8,451 bases of DNA from Oscillospiraceae bacterium (lineage in GTDB: Bacteria > Bacillota > Clostridia > Oscillospirales > CAG-272), in contig SVTU01000061.1 of NCBI GenBank assembly GCA_015063655.1, positions 1 through 8,451 of the forward strand, read 5' to 3'. The stretch's first letter is position 1. Each line of letters opens with the position of its first letter. The position numbers were made by a program, and so were the translations under genes. The notes beneath the pieces are model-generated. The model made no database searches. It was given only the letters and a program-made list of their open reading frames with translations, and had not been told where the DNA came from. Of the stretch, positions 1-5,403 are shown one piece after another.

Positions 1-413
1 CCGAAATCCTCTACCGACCACACCGCATCAAACAGATCATACACCCCGTTGTGGCGCAAACAGACGTCAGTCACGATGTGCGGGCTTGCCGTCAGCACGT
101 ACAGGCGCACGCCACGCTCCTTGAGATACGTCAAATATGAAAAAACACCGTCCTTCAGTACGATATGGTGGGCATATTCCTCATATAAATAGTCGGTCAT
201 GCGTTGCTCTATGTCGGCCACACTCTCCCGCATACCCAGCACGTCGTGGTAGTATACGGCGGTGCGATGATAGCCCAAGGGCGTTGTGATGGATACCAAA
301 TCTTCGGGATACGCCACGCCGGCCTCCCTCGGAATGCGCTCCATCACCGCCCCGTAGCGGGGCATGGAGTCGATCAGCGTTCCGTCAAGATCAAATATGG
401 CAATTTGGTTCAT
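1..413 (-). CDS. HAD-superfamily hydrolase, phosphoglycolate phosphatase-like (3' end outside the window)
   Basis: The first 137 codons read without a stop from an ATG at 413 to the window edge; the C-terminal part is missing. HAD motif I, FDLDGT, is at residues 7-12, with the nucleophile and acid/base Asp pair at D8 and D10. A helical cap-like stretch follows at about residues 17-85. HAD motif II is the threonine of VLTAS (T108). The order motif I, alpha cap, motif II is that of subfamily IA phosphatases such as phosphoglycolate and beta-phosphoglucomutase-like enzymes, so a soluble Mg-dependent phosphatase is likely; the substrate cannot be told. Motifs III and IV lie outside. Its start overlaps the stop of the MATE gene as ATGA, which implies translational coupling and a shared transcript. 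The start is further supported by motif I beginning at residue 7, as usual for the family. Confidence 0.88.
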   Translation of the reverse strand, partial: MNQIAIFDLDGTLIDSMPRYGAVMERIPREAGVAYPEDLVSITTPLGYHRTAVYYHDVLGMRESVADIEQRMTDYLYEEYAHHIVLKDGVFSYLTYLKERGVRLYVLTASPHIVTDVCLRHNGVYDLFDAVWSVEDF

Positions 414-1819
414 ATACTCTCTCCTTTTTCACCGTTCTTGCATTCTTCCCTTTGCTCTCTTCCCAAACGGCGAAACCGTCGGGCAAGCAGGATGTAGTCA
501 AGCCATATGGTCAACAGACCGACAAGCCAAGCGGCAGGCGACGCAAAGCACATCATAAAGAAGCCTGAAGCCTCGCTCACTGCGCTCCGCTCTATCAGGG
601 CAAGCACGGCAAGGGAAACGCTCGCTCTCGCCACGATCTCGGTAAAGCCAGAGGCCATTGTCCAGAAGGTGCGCCCCACCGACTGCAAAATACTTTTGTA
701 TATCACCAAGGGTGACAAAATAAAGGACAACGCCGTTCCGATGATCATATATAGGTATGCGTTATCCACCATCTGCTGCGTCACGTCCCCCGCCAGCCAG
801 GATACGAAATACTTACCGCACGGCAGCATGATCAAAAAAGCGATCACGCACCATGCAAGGCAGATCAGCACGGTCTTTCTGCCGCCCTCCACCACACGGT
901 CATACTTCTTCGCTCCGTAATTCTGTGCGGCAAAGACCGCCACCGACGAGCCGAAGGACAAAATGGGCTGCGTTACAAAATTTTCGATCTTCGTACCCGT
1001 GGTCTGTGCCGCCACGTACAGCGTCCCAAGGCCGTTGGTCACAAATTGCATAAAGATGGCCCCCACAGACAGCACCATATTCAAGAAGGCCATGGGCAGT
1101 CCGACCTGCAGCAAGGAAGCCGTCAGCTCCTTATCCCGTCGGAAATGGCAGAGCCTCACGTGCAGGCGGGGCTGTTTTTTCATAATGTAAACAATACACA
1201 TCAAGCCCGAGATCAACTGGGCCAATACCGTAGCCAGACCCGCACCGTCGGTATCCATATGGAGCACCGCAATAAAAACATAATCCAAAATAATATTCAC
1301 CACACAGGCGATGACCAAAAAATACAGCGGCGTGCGTGAGTCGCCCAGTGCTCGGATCATATTGGACAGAAGATTAAACAGGGCCGTAGCAACCAGTCCC
1401 GCGAATATCCAAACAATATAGCGGTACGATCGGTCGATGATATCATCGGGTGTGCGCAAAAGCTCCAAGATCTGCCGCGCAAAGAGCGCGCACAGCAAGG
1501 AAACGGCCACCGAAATCAAGGCAGAAAGCTTGATGCTGAGAGCAAAGGCTTTCTTGACCCCCTCCTCATCCTGTGCACCGAAATGGCGGGCAGCTATGGT
1601 CGAGAAGCCCGTTGTCAACGATTGAATAGCACCCGAGGCAAACCAAACCAAGCTTCCCGTTGCGCCTACCGCCGCATAGGCTGAGGCGTCCAGGGTGCGT
1701 CCGACAATGACCATGTCGGCAACGTTATAAAACTGTTGAAACAGATTGCCGATCAGAAAAGGAACGGAAAAGAAAAAGATCTGTTTTAGAGCAGGGCCTT
1801 TGGTAAGATCCGTTGTCAT
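410..1819 (-). CDS. MATE-family multidrug/cation antiporter
   Basis: A protein of 469 residues, normal for MATE exporters (about 450-480), with about 12 hydrophobic segments. These proteins export cationic drugs or metabolites in exchange for Na+ or H+ across the inner membrane. The N-terminal signature GNLFQQFYNVADMVIVGR at residues 24-41, followed by an AVGATGS stretch, is typical of Firmicutes members of the NorM/MepA/DinF group. The second half repeats the fold, with a VGLP...FLNM segment and AAQTTGTKIENF near residues 235-295. The C-terminal tail is short, charged and hydrophilic. AGGAGG at 1824-1829 lies 4 nt before the ATG, a short spacing also seen at nhaC in this window. It is the first gene of a two-gene unit with the HAD phosphatase, which overlaps it by 4 nt. 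The substrate is unknown. Confidence 0.95.
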   Translation of the reverse strand: MTTDLTKGPALKQIFFFSVPFLIGNLFQQFYNVADMVIVGRTLDASAYAAVGATGSLVWFASGAIQSLTTGFSTIAARHFGAQDEEGVKKAFALSIKLSALISVAVSLLCALFARQILELLRTPDDIIDRSYRYIVWIFAGLVATALFNLLSNMIRALGDSRTPLYFLVIACVVNIILDYVFIAVLHMDTDGAGLATVLAQLISGLMCIVYIMKKQPRLHVRLCHFRRDKELTASLLQVGLPMAFLNMVLSVGAIFMQFVTNGLGTLYVAAQTTGTKIENFVTQPILSFGSSVAVFAAQNYGAKKYDRVVEGGRKTVLICLAWCVIAFLIMLPCGKYFVSWLAGDVTQQMVDNAYLYMIIGTALSFILSPLVIYKSILQSVGRTFWTMASGFTEIVARASVSLAVLALIERSAVSEASGFFMMCFASPAAWLVGLLTIWLDYILLARRFRRLGREQREECKNGEKGESI

Positions 1820-1854
1820 AAAGCCTCCTGTTTTTCGTCATACAAGCTCCCTAT

Positions 1855-1883
1855 ATTATAATCCGCCTTTTTCTAAAAGTCAA
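1855..1883 (-). promoter_or_regulatory. Sigma-A type promoter of the MATE-HAD operon
   Basis: On the minus strand TTGACT (1878-1883) and a perfect TATAAT (1855-1860) are separated by 17 nt. Transcription would start near 1848, leaving a leader of about 30 nt that contains the AGGAGG of the MATE gene. No operator palindrome is obvious around it. Confidence 0.8.
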
Positions 1884-1898
1884 TACATTTTTTCCAGC

Positions 1899-1942
1899 AA
1901 AAAGGGGCTGTCTCACATGCAAATTTGAGACAGCCCCTTTTT
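1899..1942. terminator. Strong bidirectional hairpin terminator
   Basis: A perfect 17-bp inverted repeat (1899-1915 and 1926-1942) has a 10-nt loop. The stem ends are A5/T5, so either strand gives a GC-rich stem ending in a U tract. On the minus strand it would end transcripts that come through the tandem repeats from the small membrane-protein gene. On the plus strand no gene precedes it. The 14-nt outer part of its left arm is also complementary to 2389-2402 (see findings). Confidence 0.8.
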
Positions 1943-2177
1943 AGGGGATAGGCAGATTTGAGCAAGAAGCGTCGTTCTCGGCGGGGACAGGCGTACAAAG
2001 GTACGTCAAGGTGTCGAAACGACAGCCGAAACGGCGGTAGAAAAAGTCCGATAAATTTTGAAATCCGTAAGGATTTCTACCTAAGAGCTATCTCATTTAC
2101 GTTTTAGGCGTTATTTGAGATGTGTTTTTATTATTATTGCGGACTTTTTCGGTCTTGCCAAATATGACAGCCCCTTT
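1943..2177 (+). repeat. Tandem structured repeat, copy A (235 bp)
   Basis: First of two adjacent copies, beginning at AGGGGATAGG and ending at the second GACAGCCCC box. It has no plausible ORF. Complementary segments give an ordered fold. An end-closing helix pairs ATTTG-a-GCAAG (1956-1966) with CTTGC-CAAAT (2154-2163), and AGGGG (1943-1947) can pair with CCCCT (2171-2175). An arm pairs CGTT-c-TCGGC (1973-1982) with GCCGA-AACG (2025-2033) and encloses hairpins 1992-2005 and 2012-2024. A second arm pairs 11 bp, 2040-2050 with 2140-2150, and encloses a 7-bp hairpin with a GTAA loop (2060-2077) and a weaker one (2090-2121). Together this is a three-way junction. The plus strand is preferred because the loop is GNRA and one pair is G-U, but no plus-strand promoter was found. 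On the minus strand it would lie in the 3' UTR of the small gene at 2404. I do not recognise the family. Confidence 0.75.
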
Positions 2178-2402
2178 AGGGGATAGGCAGATTTGAGCAA
2201 GAAGCGTCGTTCTCGGGGACGACAGGCGTACAAAGGTACGTCAAGTCCCCGAAACGGCGGTAGAAAAAGTCCGATTATATTTTGAAATCCGCAAGGATTT
2301 CTCCCTAAGAGCTATCTCATTTACGCTTTAGGCGCATCTGAGATGGTTTTTTGTTGTTTTTACGGACTTTTTCGGTCTTGCCAAATATGACAGCCCCTTT
2401 TT
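2178..2402 (+). repeat. Tandem structured repeat, copy B (225 bp)
   Basis: Second copy, immediately after copy A. The first 39 bases are identical to copy A, and most of the rest matches apart from an indel in the first arm. The same fold is possible. The closing helix is 2191-2201 with 2377-2386, plus AGGGG (2178-2182) with CCCCT (2394-2398). The first arm is CGTT-c-TCGGGGAC (2208-2220) with GTCCCCGA-AACG (2245-2256), enclosing hairpin 2227-2240. The second arm is 2263-2273 with 2363-2373, enclosing a 7-bp hairpin with a GCAA loop (2284-2301). The first arm differs from copy A on both sides yet still pairs, and the tetraloop changes from GTAA to GCAA while staying GNRA. It ends in T5, 1 nt short of the stop codon of the small membrane protein gene on the other strand. 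Confidence 0.75.
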
Positions 2403-2403
2403 C

Positions 2404-2595
2404 TTATTCGGCGTCAGCCAGCTCCTCGGCAGCCTCAACGACCTCTTCTGCCAATGCCTCGATCAATTCATCCTCGACCTCGGCGAGCTTCGCCTGCTTC
2501 TTTTTCTTGTTTGCCACCAGAATGACAACGGTCGTCACAGCTGCCACGGCAGCACCCACGGCGGAAGCAAGAATAATGATCTGCTTTTTGCTCAT
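2404..2595 (-). CDS. Small single-TM protein with acidic helical tail (63 aa), function unknown
   Basis: Starts with MSKKQIIILA. Residues 5-28 form one hydrophobic Ala/Val/Ile-rich segment, followed by a basic patch NKKKK (29-33). The rest is an Ala/Glu-rich amphipathic helix (about 38-63) with strong negative charge. This layout resembles small YtxH-like membrane proteins, but there is no family motif, so no function is assigned. The start at 2595 has a good AGGAG (2604-2608) 8 nt upstream. A longer in-frame reading from 2721 is unlikely because the promoter lies inside that extension. The gene has its own promoter 74 nt upstream, lies 130 bp downstream of the kinase gene, and is followed at once by the tandem structured repeats. 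The basic patch suggests that the acidic tail is cytoplasmic. Confidence 0.8.
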   Translation of the reverse strand: MSKKQIIILASAVGAAVAAVTTVVILVANKKKKQAKLAEVEDELIEALAEEVVEAAEELADAE

Positions 2596-2642
2596 GCTCG
2601 GTTCTCCTTTCCTTGTTCCGTTATGTACGTTCGTACTGTCAT
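2592..2642 (-). CDS. Possible 16-codon leader ORF before the small membrane protein
   Basis: An ATG at 2642 opens a 16-codon frame (MTVRTYITEQ...) that ends in TGA overlapping the ATG of the downstream gene as ATGA, which is the usual geometry of translational coupling. AAGGAG (2657-2662) lies 14 nt upstream of its start, with a 5-bp hairpin (2643-2657) between them that could shorten the distance. AAGGAG would be almost at the predicted transcript 5' end, so efficient initiation is doubtful. It may be chance. Confidence 0.25.
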   Translation of the reverse strand: MTVRTYITEQGKENRA

Positions 2643-2668
2643 GCACCCTTGCGGTGCTCCTTGAAGAC

Positions 2669-2697
2669 AGTATACCATATTCGGGCGGCAAATGCAA
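2669..2697 (-). promoter_or_regulatory. Promoter of the small membrane protein gene
   Basis: On the minus strand TTGCAT (2692-2697) and TATACT (2669-2674) are 17 nt apart, with TG one base upstream of the -10 box (extended -10). It lies in the 130-bp gap after the kinase stop codon, so the small gene can be transcribed separately from the kinase. The predicted leader is about 66 nt. Confidence 0.75.
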
Positions 2698-2725
2698 GAC
2701 CGTATCCCGAAACTTTTTCAAAAAA

Positions 2726-3658
2726 TTACGTGCCGTATTCGTATACCTTCACGGCTCCGAGTGCCGTGGACACAGCCACCTTCTCCTCAGACAGCACGCA
2801 CACGTTGGTATGACCGCCATAGCGGAGCAGACAGGCGATGGCATTCTTGAGCTGTGTTTGTCCGCCCATCACAATGCGCTGATCCTTGGCATCATGCAGC
2901 AGCATCCGCACCTCATCGTGAAGCACAGCCCCCAGCAAAAAGCTATAGCACTCCTCTCTTGTCGAGTTCCACAGCTTGTGTATCGTACCCGTTCGCGACA
3001 CCGCTTCGTTAAAGCCTCTGCGCTCACAGCAATCGTAGCCCAGATACAGAAACCTTTCAATCAACACCGCATGGTCAAAGTCGACAGAACCCCTGAGCAT
3101 GGTGTTCTCCACCAACGCCCGAAACAGCTCACCCGTCATCGTGCCTCGCACAAACACGATGCGCCCGTCGGCATCCACCGTCAGGTGCTTGGAGCAAGAG
3201 CCGGGCAAAACGTACACGCCCGCCAGAGGCCCGTCGTCCAAAAGCCCCATGACCTCAGTCTCCTCGCCACGAACGGTATCGCAGTCCTCAATGCGTTCAT
3301 TCACGCATTTGATACCCGGGATCAAACACCACGGAATGTCCGCTATGTCGGGGTATTGCGTCTCTATGCGGTTTTCATGAAGCTCTCGCAAGCCGATGGG
3401 AAGCGGCAAATGCTCGATACATAGCAAGCCGTAGCCCGACGTGATCATGCCCGAGCCAATGATGTGCGCCACATCTCTGGTCGAAAGCCCGTTGCGGGAA
3501 AGCAGCTCGGCAATGCCATTTTTTAATGTGTCACGCACCGCCTCTATCCCGTTTCGCGCCCCCACGGGGAGCTTGTAAACGTCGCTTACACACCGATCCT
3601 TCACCAAATACAATCTCATATTGGTCGTTCCGCAGTCCACTGTCACATATATTGCCAT
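2726..3658 (-). CDS. dgoK: 2-dehydro-3-deoxygalactonokinase (DgoK) family sugar-acid kinase
   Basis: A protein of 310 residues, close to the family's usual 290-330. DgoK phosphorylates 2-keto-3-deoxygalactonate with ATP in the De Ley-Doudoroff branch of galactonate catabolism, in the cytosol. Family landmarks appear in order: the phosphate-1 loop VDCGTTN (7-13), GSGMITSGYG (68-77, the place of the family GMIGS motif), RGEETEVMG (130-138), LPGSCSKH (151-158, compare the usual LPGTHSKW) and TMTGELF (173-179). The departures in GMITSGYG and GSCSKH suggest a divergent subgroup, so the exact sugar acid is uncertain. The start at 3658 has AGGAG (3666-3670) 7 nt upstream; an in-frame ATG six codons earlier would swallow that site. 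No partner aldolase, dehydratase or transporter lies beside it. It has its own promoter, divergent from the peptidase gene. Confidence 0.85.
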   Translation of the reverse strand: MAIYVTVDCGTTNMRLYLVKDRCVSDVYKLPVGARNGIEAVRDTLKNGIAELLSRNGLSTRDVAHIIGSGMITSGYGLLCIEHLPLPIGLRELHENRIETQYPDIADIPWCLIPGIKCVNERIEDCDTVRGEETEVMGLLDDGPLAGVYVLPGSCSKHLTVDADGRIVFVRGTMTGELFRALVENTMLRGSVDFDHAVLIERFLYLGYDCCERRGFNEAVSRTGTIHKLWNSTREECYSFLLGAVLHDEVRMLLHDAKDQRIVMGGQTQLKNAIACLLRYGGHTNVCVLSEEKVAVSTALGAVKVYEYGT

Positions 3659-3686
3659 TTTGGGTCTCCTTGTCATTGTTTTCTAT

Positions 3687-3715
3687 ATTGTATCACCTTC
3701 ACCGAGATTTTTCAA
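3687..3715 (-). promoter_or_regulatory. Promoter of the dgoK-like gene
   Basis: On the minus strand TTGAAA (3710-3715) and TACAAT (3687-3692) are 17 nt apart. The start site would be near 3680, giving a leader of only about 22 nt that includes the AGGAG. Its -35 box is 31 bp from the -35 box of the opposing peptidase promoter. Confidence 0.75.
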
Positions 3716-3746
3716 TACCCTTAAAGACAAAAGAAAAGGGATTTTC

Positions 3747-3775
3747 TTGACACCGCCCGATATTTGCGATATAAT
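3747..3775 (+). promoter_or_regulatory. Full-consensus sigma-A promoter of the M20 peptidase gene
   Basis: TTGACA (3747-3752) and TATAAT (3770-3775) are both perfect and are 17 nt apart. The start of transcription falls near 3782, downstream of an in-frame ATG at 3774 and of every earlier start. This forces translation to begin at the ATG at 3807. Such a strong promoter suggests high constitutive expression unless repressed. Confidence 0.85.
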
Positions 3776-3806
3776 GAAAAAAAATAACCGTGAAAGAGAG
3801 CCCATT

Positions 3807-4940
3807 ATGCCAAACGCCGTCAAGATCTACGTAGAAGAGCATATCGAGGAGGTCTTCCGCATCATACGGGAGCTGTGCCGTATCCCCGCCCCCTCTCATG
3901 CTGAACAGGAACGGGCCGCCTATTGCCAACGCTGGTTTGCCGAAAACGGCATGCCAAAGGCCTATATCGATGAGGCCTTTAACGTCATTTTGCCCTACGA
4001 GGCAAGGGATAGCCACACGCTCACCGTGCTGGCCGCCCACACCGATACCGTCTTCCCCGACACCGAGCCTATGCCCTACGACGAGGACGATGCGTGCATC
4101 CGCTCCCCGGGAGTGGGTGACGACACCGCAGGCGTGGCGGTGCTGATGCTCTGCGCCAAATATTTCTTTACCTATCGCCCAAAAACGCAAGGCGTGCTCT
4201 TTGTCTGCAATACGGGCGAGGAGGGACTTGGCAACCTCAAGGGCGCACGCACCCTGTTTGCCGACTACGGCAAGCGGATACGCCGCTTTATCACGCTGGA
4301 CACCGTAAGTCTTGCCGACGTTACCAATCGTTGCGTCGGTTCTCACCGCTACCGTGTCGAGGTGCAGACCGAGGGCGGGCATTCCTTCCGTGCCTTCGGC
4401 AAGCGCAACGCCATTTGTGAGCTTGCCCGCATCGTAAACGAGATCTACCGCATCGAGCTGCCCGAAAAGGAAAACGCCCGTGTCACCTACAACGTCGGCA
4501 GCATTGAGGGCGGAACGTCGGTCAATACCATTGCGCAAAAGGCCTCGATGCTGTGCGAATACCGCTCGGATGACGAGTCGCTTCTTGCCTTTATGCAAAG
4601 GGAATTTGAGCGTATCTTCAAGCAGGCCGAAAGCGATGACGTGCACGTGTCTGTTGCACGCATCGGTGAGCGGCCATGCGCCAAGGGCGTGTGTGACGAG
4701 GACGTAGACGCGCTGCGCCGCATCATCGCCGAGACGGCAAAAGAGGTCACGGGTCAGGCGATCGTTTGCACGTCGGGCTCTACCGACTGCAACATTCCTC
4801 TTTCAATGGGCATTCCCGCCATCGCCATTGGTGCTGTGAACGTCCACGGTGCGCACACACGTGAGGAATGGATCGAAAAGCCATCCCTTCCCCTCGGCCT
4901 TGAGCTTGCCATTCGCTCTGCTTTGCGCTTTTCGGAATAA
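3807..4940 (+). CDS. M20-family zinc metallopeptidase (PepT/ArgE/DapE-like)
   Basis: A 377-residue cytosolic co-catalytic zinc hydrolase of the M20 family, which cleaves peptides or N-acyl amino acids. Metal and catalytic residues can be placed: AHTD with H78 (zinc ligand) and D80, GVGDD with bridging D105, TGEEG with catalytic E138 and ligand E139, D165 in the ITLDT stretch, and H350 in the closing GAHTREEW motif. The lid/dimerisation domain lies between about residues 180 and 300 and carries GGHSF (190-194). The substrate is undecided among PepT-type peptidases and ArgE/DapE-type deacylases. The frame stays open upstream to 3621, but the promoter lies inside that extension, so the start is 3807. 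Its ribosome site is weak (GAAAGAGAG at 3792-3800). It stands alone, divergent from dgoK, with a hairpin 5 nt after the stop. Confidence 0.92.
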   Translation: MPNAVKIYVEEHIEEVFRIIRELCRIPAPSHAEQERAAYCQRWFAENGMPKAYIDEAFNVILPYEARDSHTLTVLAAHTDTVFPDTEPMPYDEDDACIRSPGVGDDTAGVAVLMLCAKYFFTYRPKTQGVLFVCNTGEEGLGNLKGARTLFADYGKRIRRFITLDTVSLADVTNRCVGSHRYRVEVQTEGGHSFRAFGKRNAICELARIVNEIYRIELPEKENARVTYNVGSIEGGTSVNTIAQKASMLCEYRSDDESLLAFMQREFERIFKQAESDDVHVSVARIGERPCAKGVCDEDVDALRRIIAETAKEVTGQAIVCTSGSTDCNIPLSMGIPAIAIGAVNVHGAHTREEWIEKPSLPLGLELAIRSALRFSE

Positions 4941-4963
4941 AAATCCACCCGCATAGCGGGTGG
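4936..4963. terminator. Hairpin terminator after the M20 peptidase gene
   Basis: An 8-bp perfect GC-rich stem, CCACCCGC (4945-4952) with GCGGGTGG (4956-4963), has a 3-nt loop and begins 5 nt after the stop codon. In the plus direction the tail is only TATTTCAGTTT. In the minus direction it is followed by ATTTTTATT, a better U tract, which would stop readthrough towards the peptidase gene. Confidence 0.65.
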
Positions 4964-5087
4964 TATTTCAGTTTCGGACATAGCCCTAATACTGCCGGCT
5001 GCGCACAAGTGCGTCTTTTATTGGCCTGCCAGCCATGCAATGATTACTTGCTACCCGTAAACGGGTTTGCTCTAAATTTTATTATAC
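4964..5087. other. Gene-free spacer with minor hairpins
   Basis: This is the first part of a 463-bp gene-free stretch (4941-5403). No ORF or known RNA gene was recognised. A 5-bp hairpin (5053-5066, ACCCG-TAAA-CGGGT) is followed by an AT-rich run. A 4-bp hairpin at 5002-5013 is followed by TCTTTTATT and could be a weak second terminator for the peptidase transcript. GGCTG (4997-5001) can pair with CAGCC (5030-5034). No clear function is visible. Confidence 0.4.
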
Positions 5088-5271
5088 CCTGTAGGGACCG
5101 GCGTCCTCGACGGTCCTTTTTATGAGTTTTTTACACAAATGCAAGAGTATAAACTCTGCGTGAACAAAGCAAACTCTGTTTTTTTCAATCATACTCTAAC
5201 ATGTTTTTGTTCGACCAAACATTTGCTTTATCCGTTGCTTTTGGACCGTCGAGGACGCCGGTCCCTACAGG
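5088..5271. mobile_element. MITE-like element with 29-bp perfect terminal inverted repeats
   Basis: The left end (5088-5116, beginning CCTGTAGGGACCGG) is exactly reverse-complementary to the right end (5243-5271) over 29 bp. They bracket a 126-bp AT-rich core with no ORF. The core adds smaller pairings: AGAGTAT (5144-5150) with ATACTCT (5191-5197), and AAAGCAAA (5166-5173) with TTTGCTTT (5222-5229). The GC-rich ends contrast with the T-rich core. Size and shape fit a non-autonomous inverted-repeat element mobilised in trans, or a family of dispersed palindromic repeats. No target-site duplication is visible, so transposition is inferred. It sits between two convergent genes, outside any coding region. 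Confidence 0.65.
5095..5121 (+). terminator. Terminator-like hairpin in the left end of the inverted-repeat element
   Basis: Within the left arm, GGACCG (5095-5100) pairs with CGGTCC (5111-5116) around a 10-nt loop and is followed directly by T5 (5117-5121) on the plus strand. It could stop readthrough from the peptidase gene. The right arm folds in the same way but has no U tract after it on the opposite strand. Confidence 0.45.
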
Positions 5272-5359
5272 CACATATTTCATTACACTTTATCCCCTTG
5301 TTTTTTATTTTCTAACCGGTTAACCTCTACTGAATCACGCGCGTGGTTTTCGGCATACA
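5272..5359. other. AT-rich spacer with two 10-bp palindromes
   Basis: No gene is seen here. Two perfect 10-bp palindromes, TAACCGGTTA (5313-5322) and CACGCGCGTG (5336-5345), have centres 23 bp apart. They could be protein-binding sites or chance. They lie downstream of both flanking genes, so a role as operators for these genes is unlikely. Confidence 0.35.
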
Positions 5360-5396
5360 ACCAAAGGCGGCTTGCTGATAGCAAGCCGCCTTTGGT
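5360..5396 (-). terminator. Terminator of the nhaC-family gene
   Basis: A perfect 17-bp stem (5360-5376 with 5380-5396) with a 3-nt GAT loop starts 7 nt after the antiporter stop codon on the minus strand. The U tract on that strand is poor (TTGTATG), but the long stable stem and its place just behind the stop codon make a terminator or 3'-end protecting hairpin the best reading. Confidence 0.75.
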
Positions 5397-5403
5397 ATTT
5401 GAA

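Noticed and set aside
1943..2402. CRISPR array or riboswitch reading of the tandem repeats
   Set aside because: There are only two units, each about 230 bp, without short repeats and spacers. No downstream gene lies in the plus orientation for a riboswitch to control.
2596..2721. Longer N-terminus for the small membrane protein, from 2721
   Set aside because: The extension contains the gene's own promoter, and the ATG at 2595 has a well-placed AGGAG.
2700..2755. Terminator just after the dgoK-like gene
   Set aside because: A T6 run follows the stop codon directly on the minus strand, but the only stem before it is 5 bp with a long loop and is separated from the T run, so it is too weak to call.
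2351..3424. A 357-codon open frame on the plus strand
   Set aside because: It runs antisense to the dgoK-like gene and the small membrane protein, both of which have motifs, promoters and ribosome sites. Its product is Ser/Ala/His/Arg-rich without recognisable domains.
3659..3676. Start of the dgoK-like gene six codons upstream (ATG at 3676)
   Set aside because: It would place the good AGGAG inside the coding sequence. The ATG at 3658 has that site at 7 nt and gives the usual short lead before the VDCGTTN loop.
3621..3806. Earlier in-frame starts for the M20 peptidase
   Set aside because: A full-consensus promoter (3747-3775) lies inside the extension, so the transcript starts after these codons. 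The family motifs also need no such N-terminus.
3699..4646. A 315-codon open frame on the minus strand
   Set aside because: It is antisense to the M20 peptidase, whose catalytic residues are intact. It has no ribosome site or domain and is a by-product of GC-rich codon use.
5072..5290. Target-site duplication flanking the inverted-repeat element
   Set aside because: The bases outside 5088 and 5271 (TTATAC and CACATA) show no convincing direct repeat.
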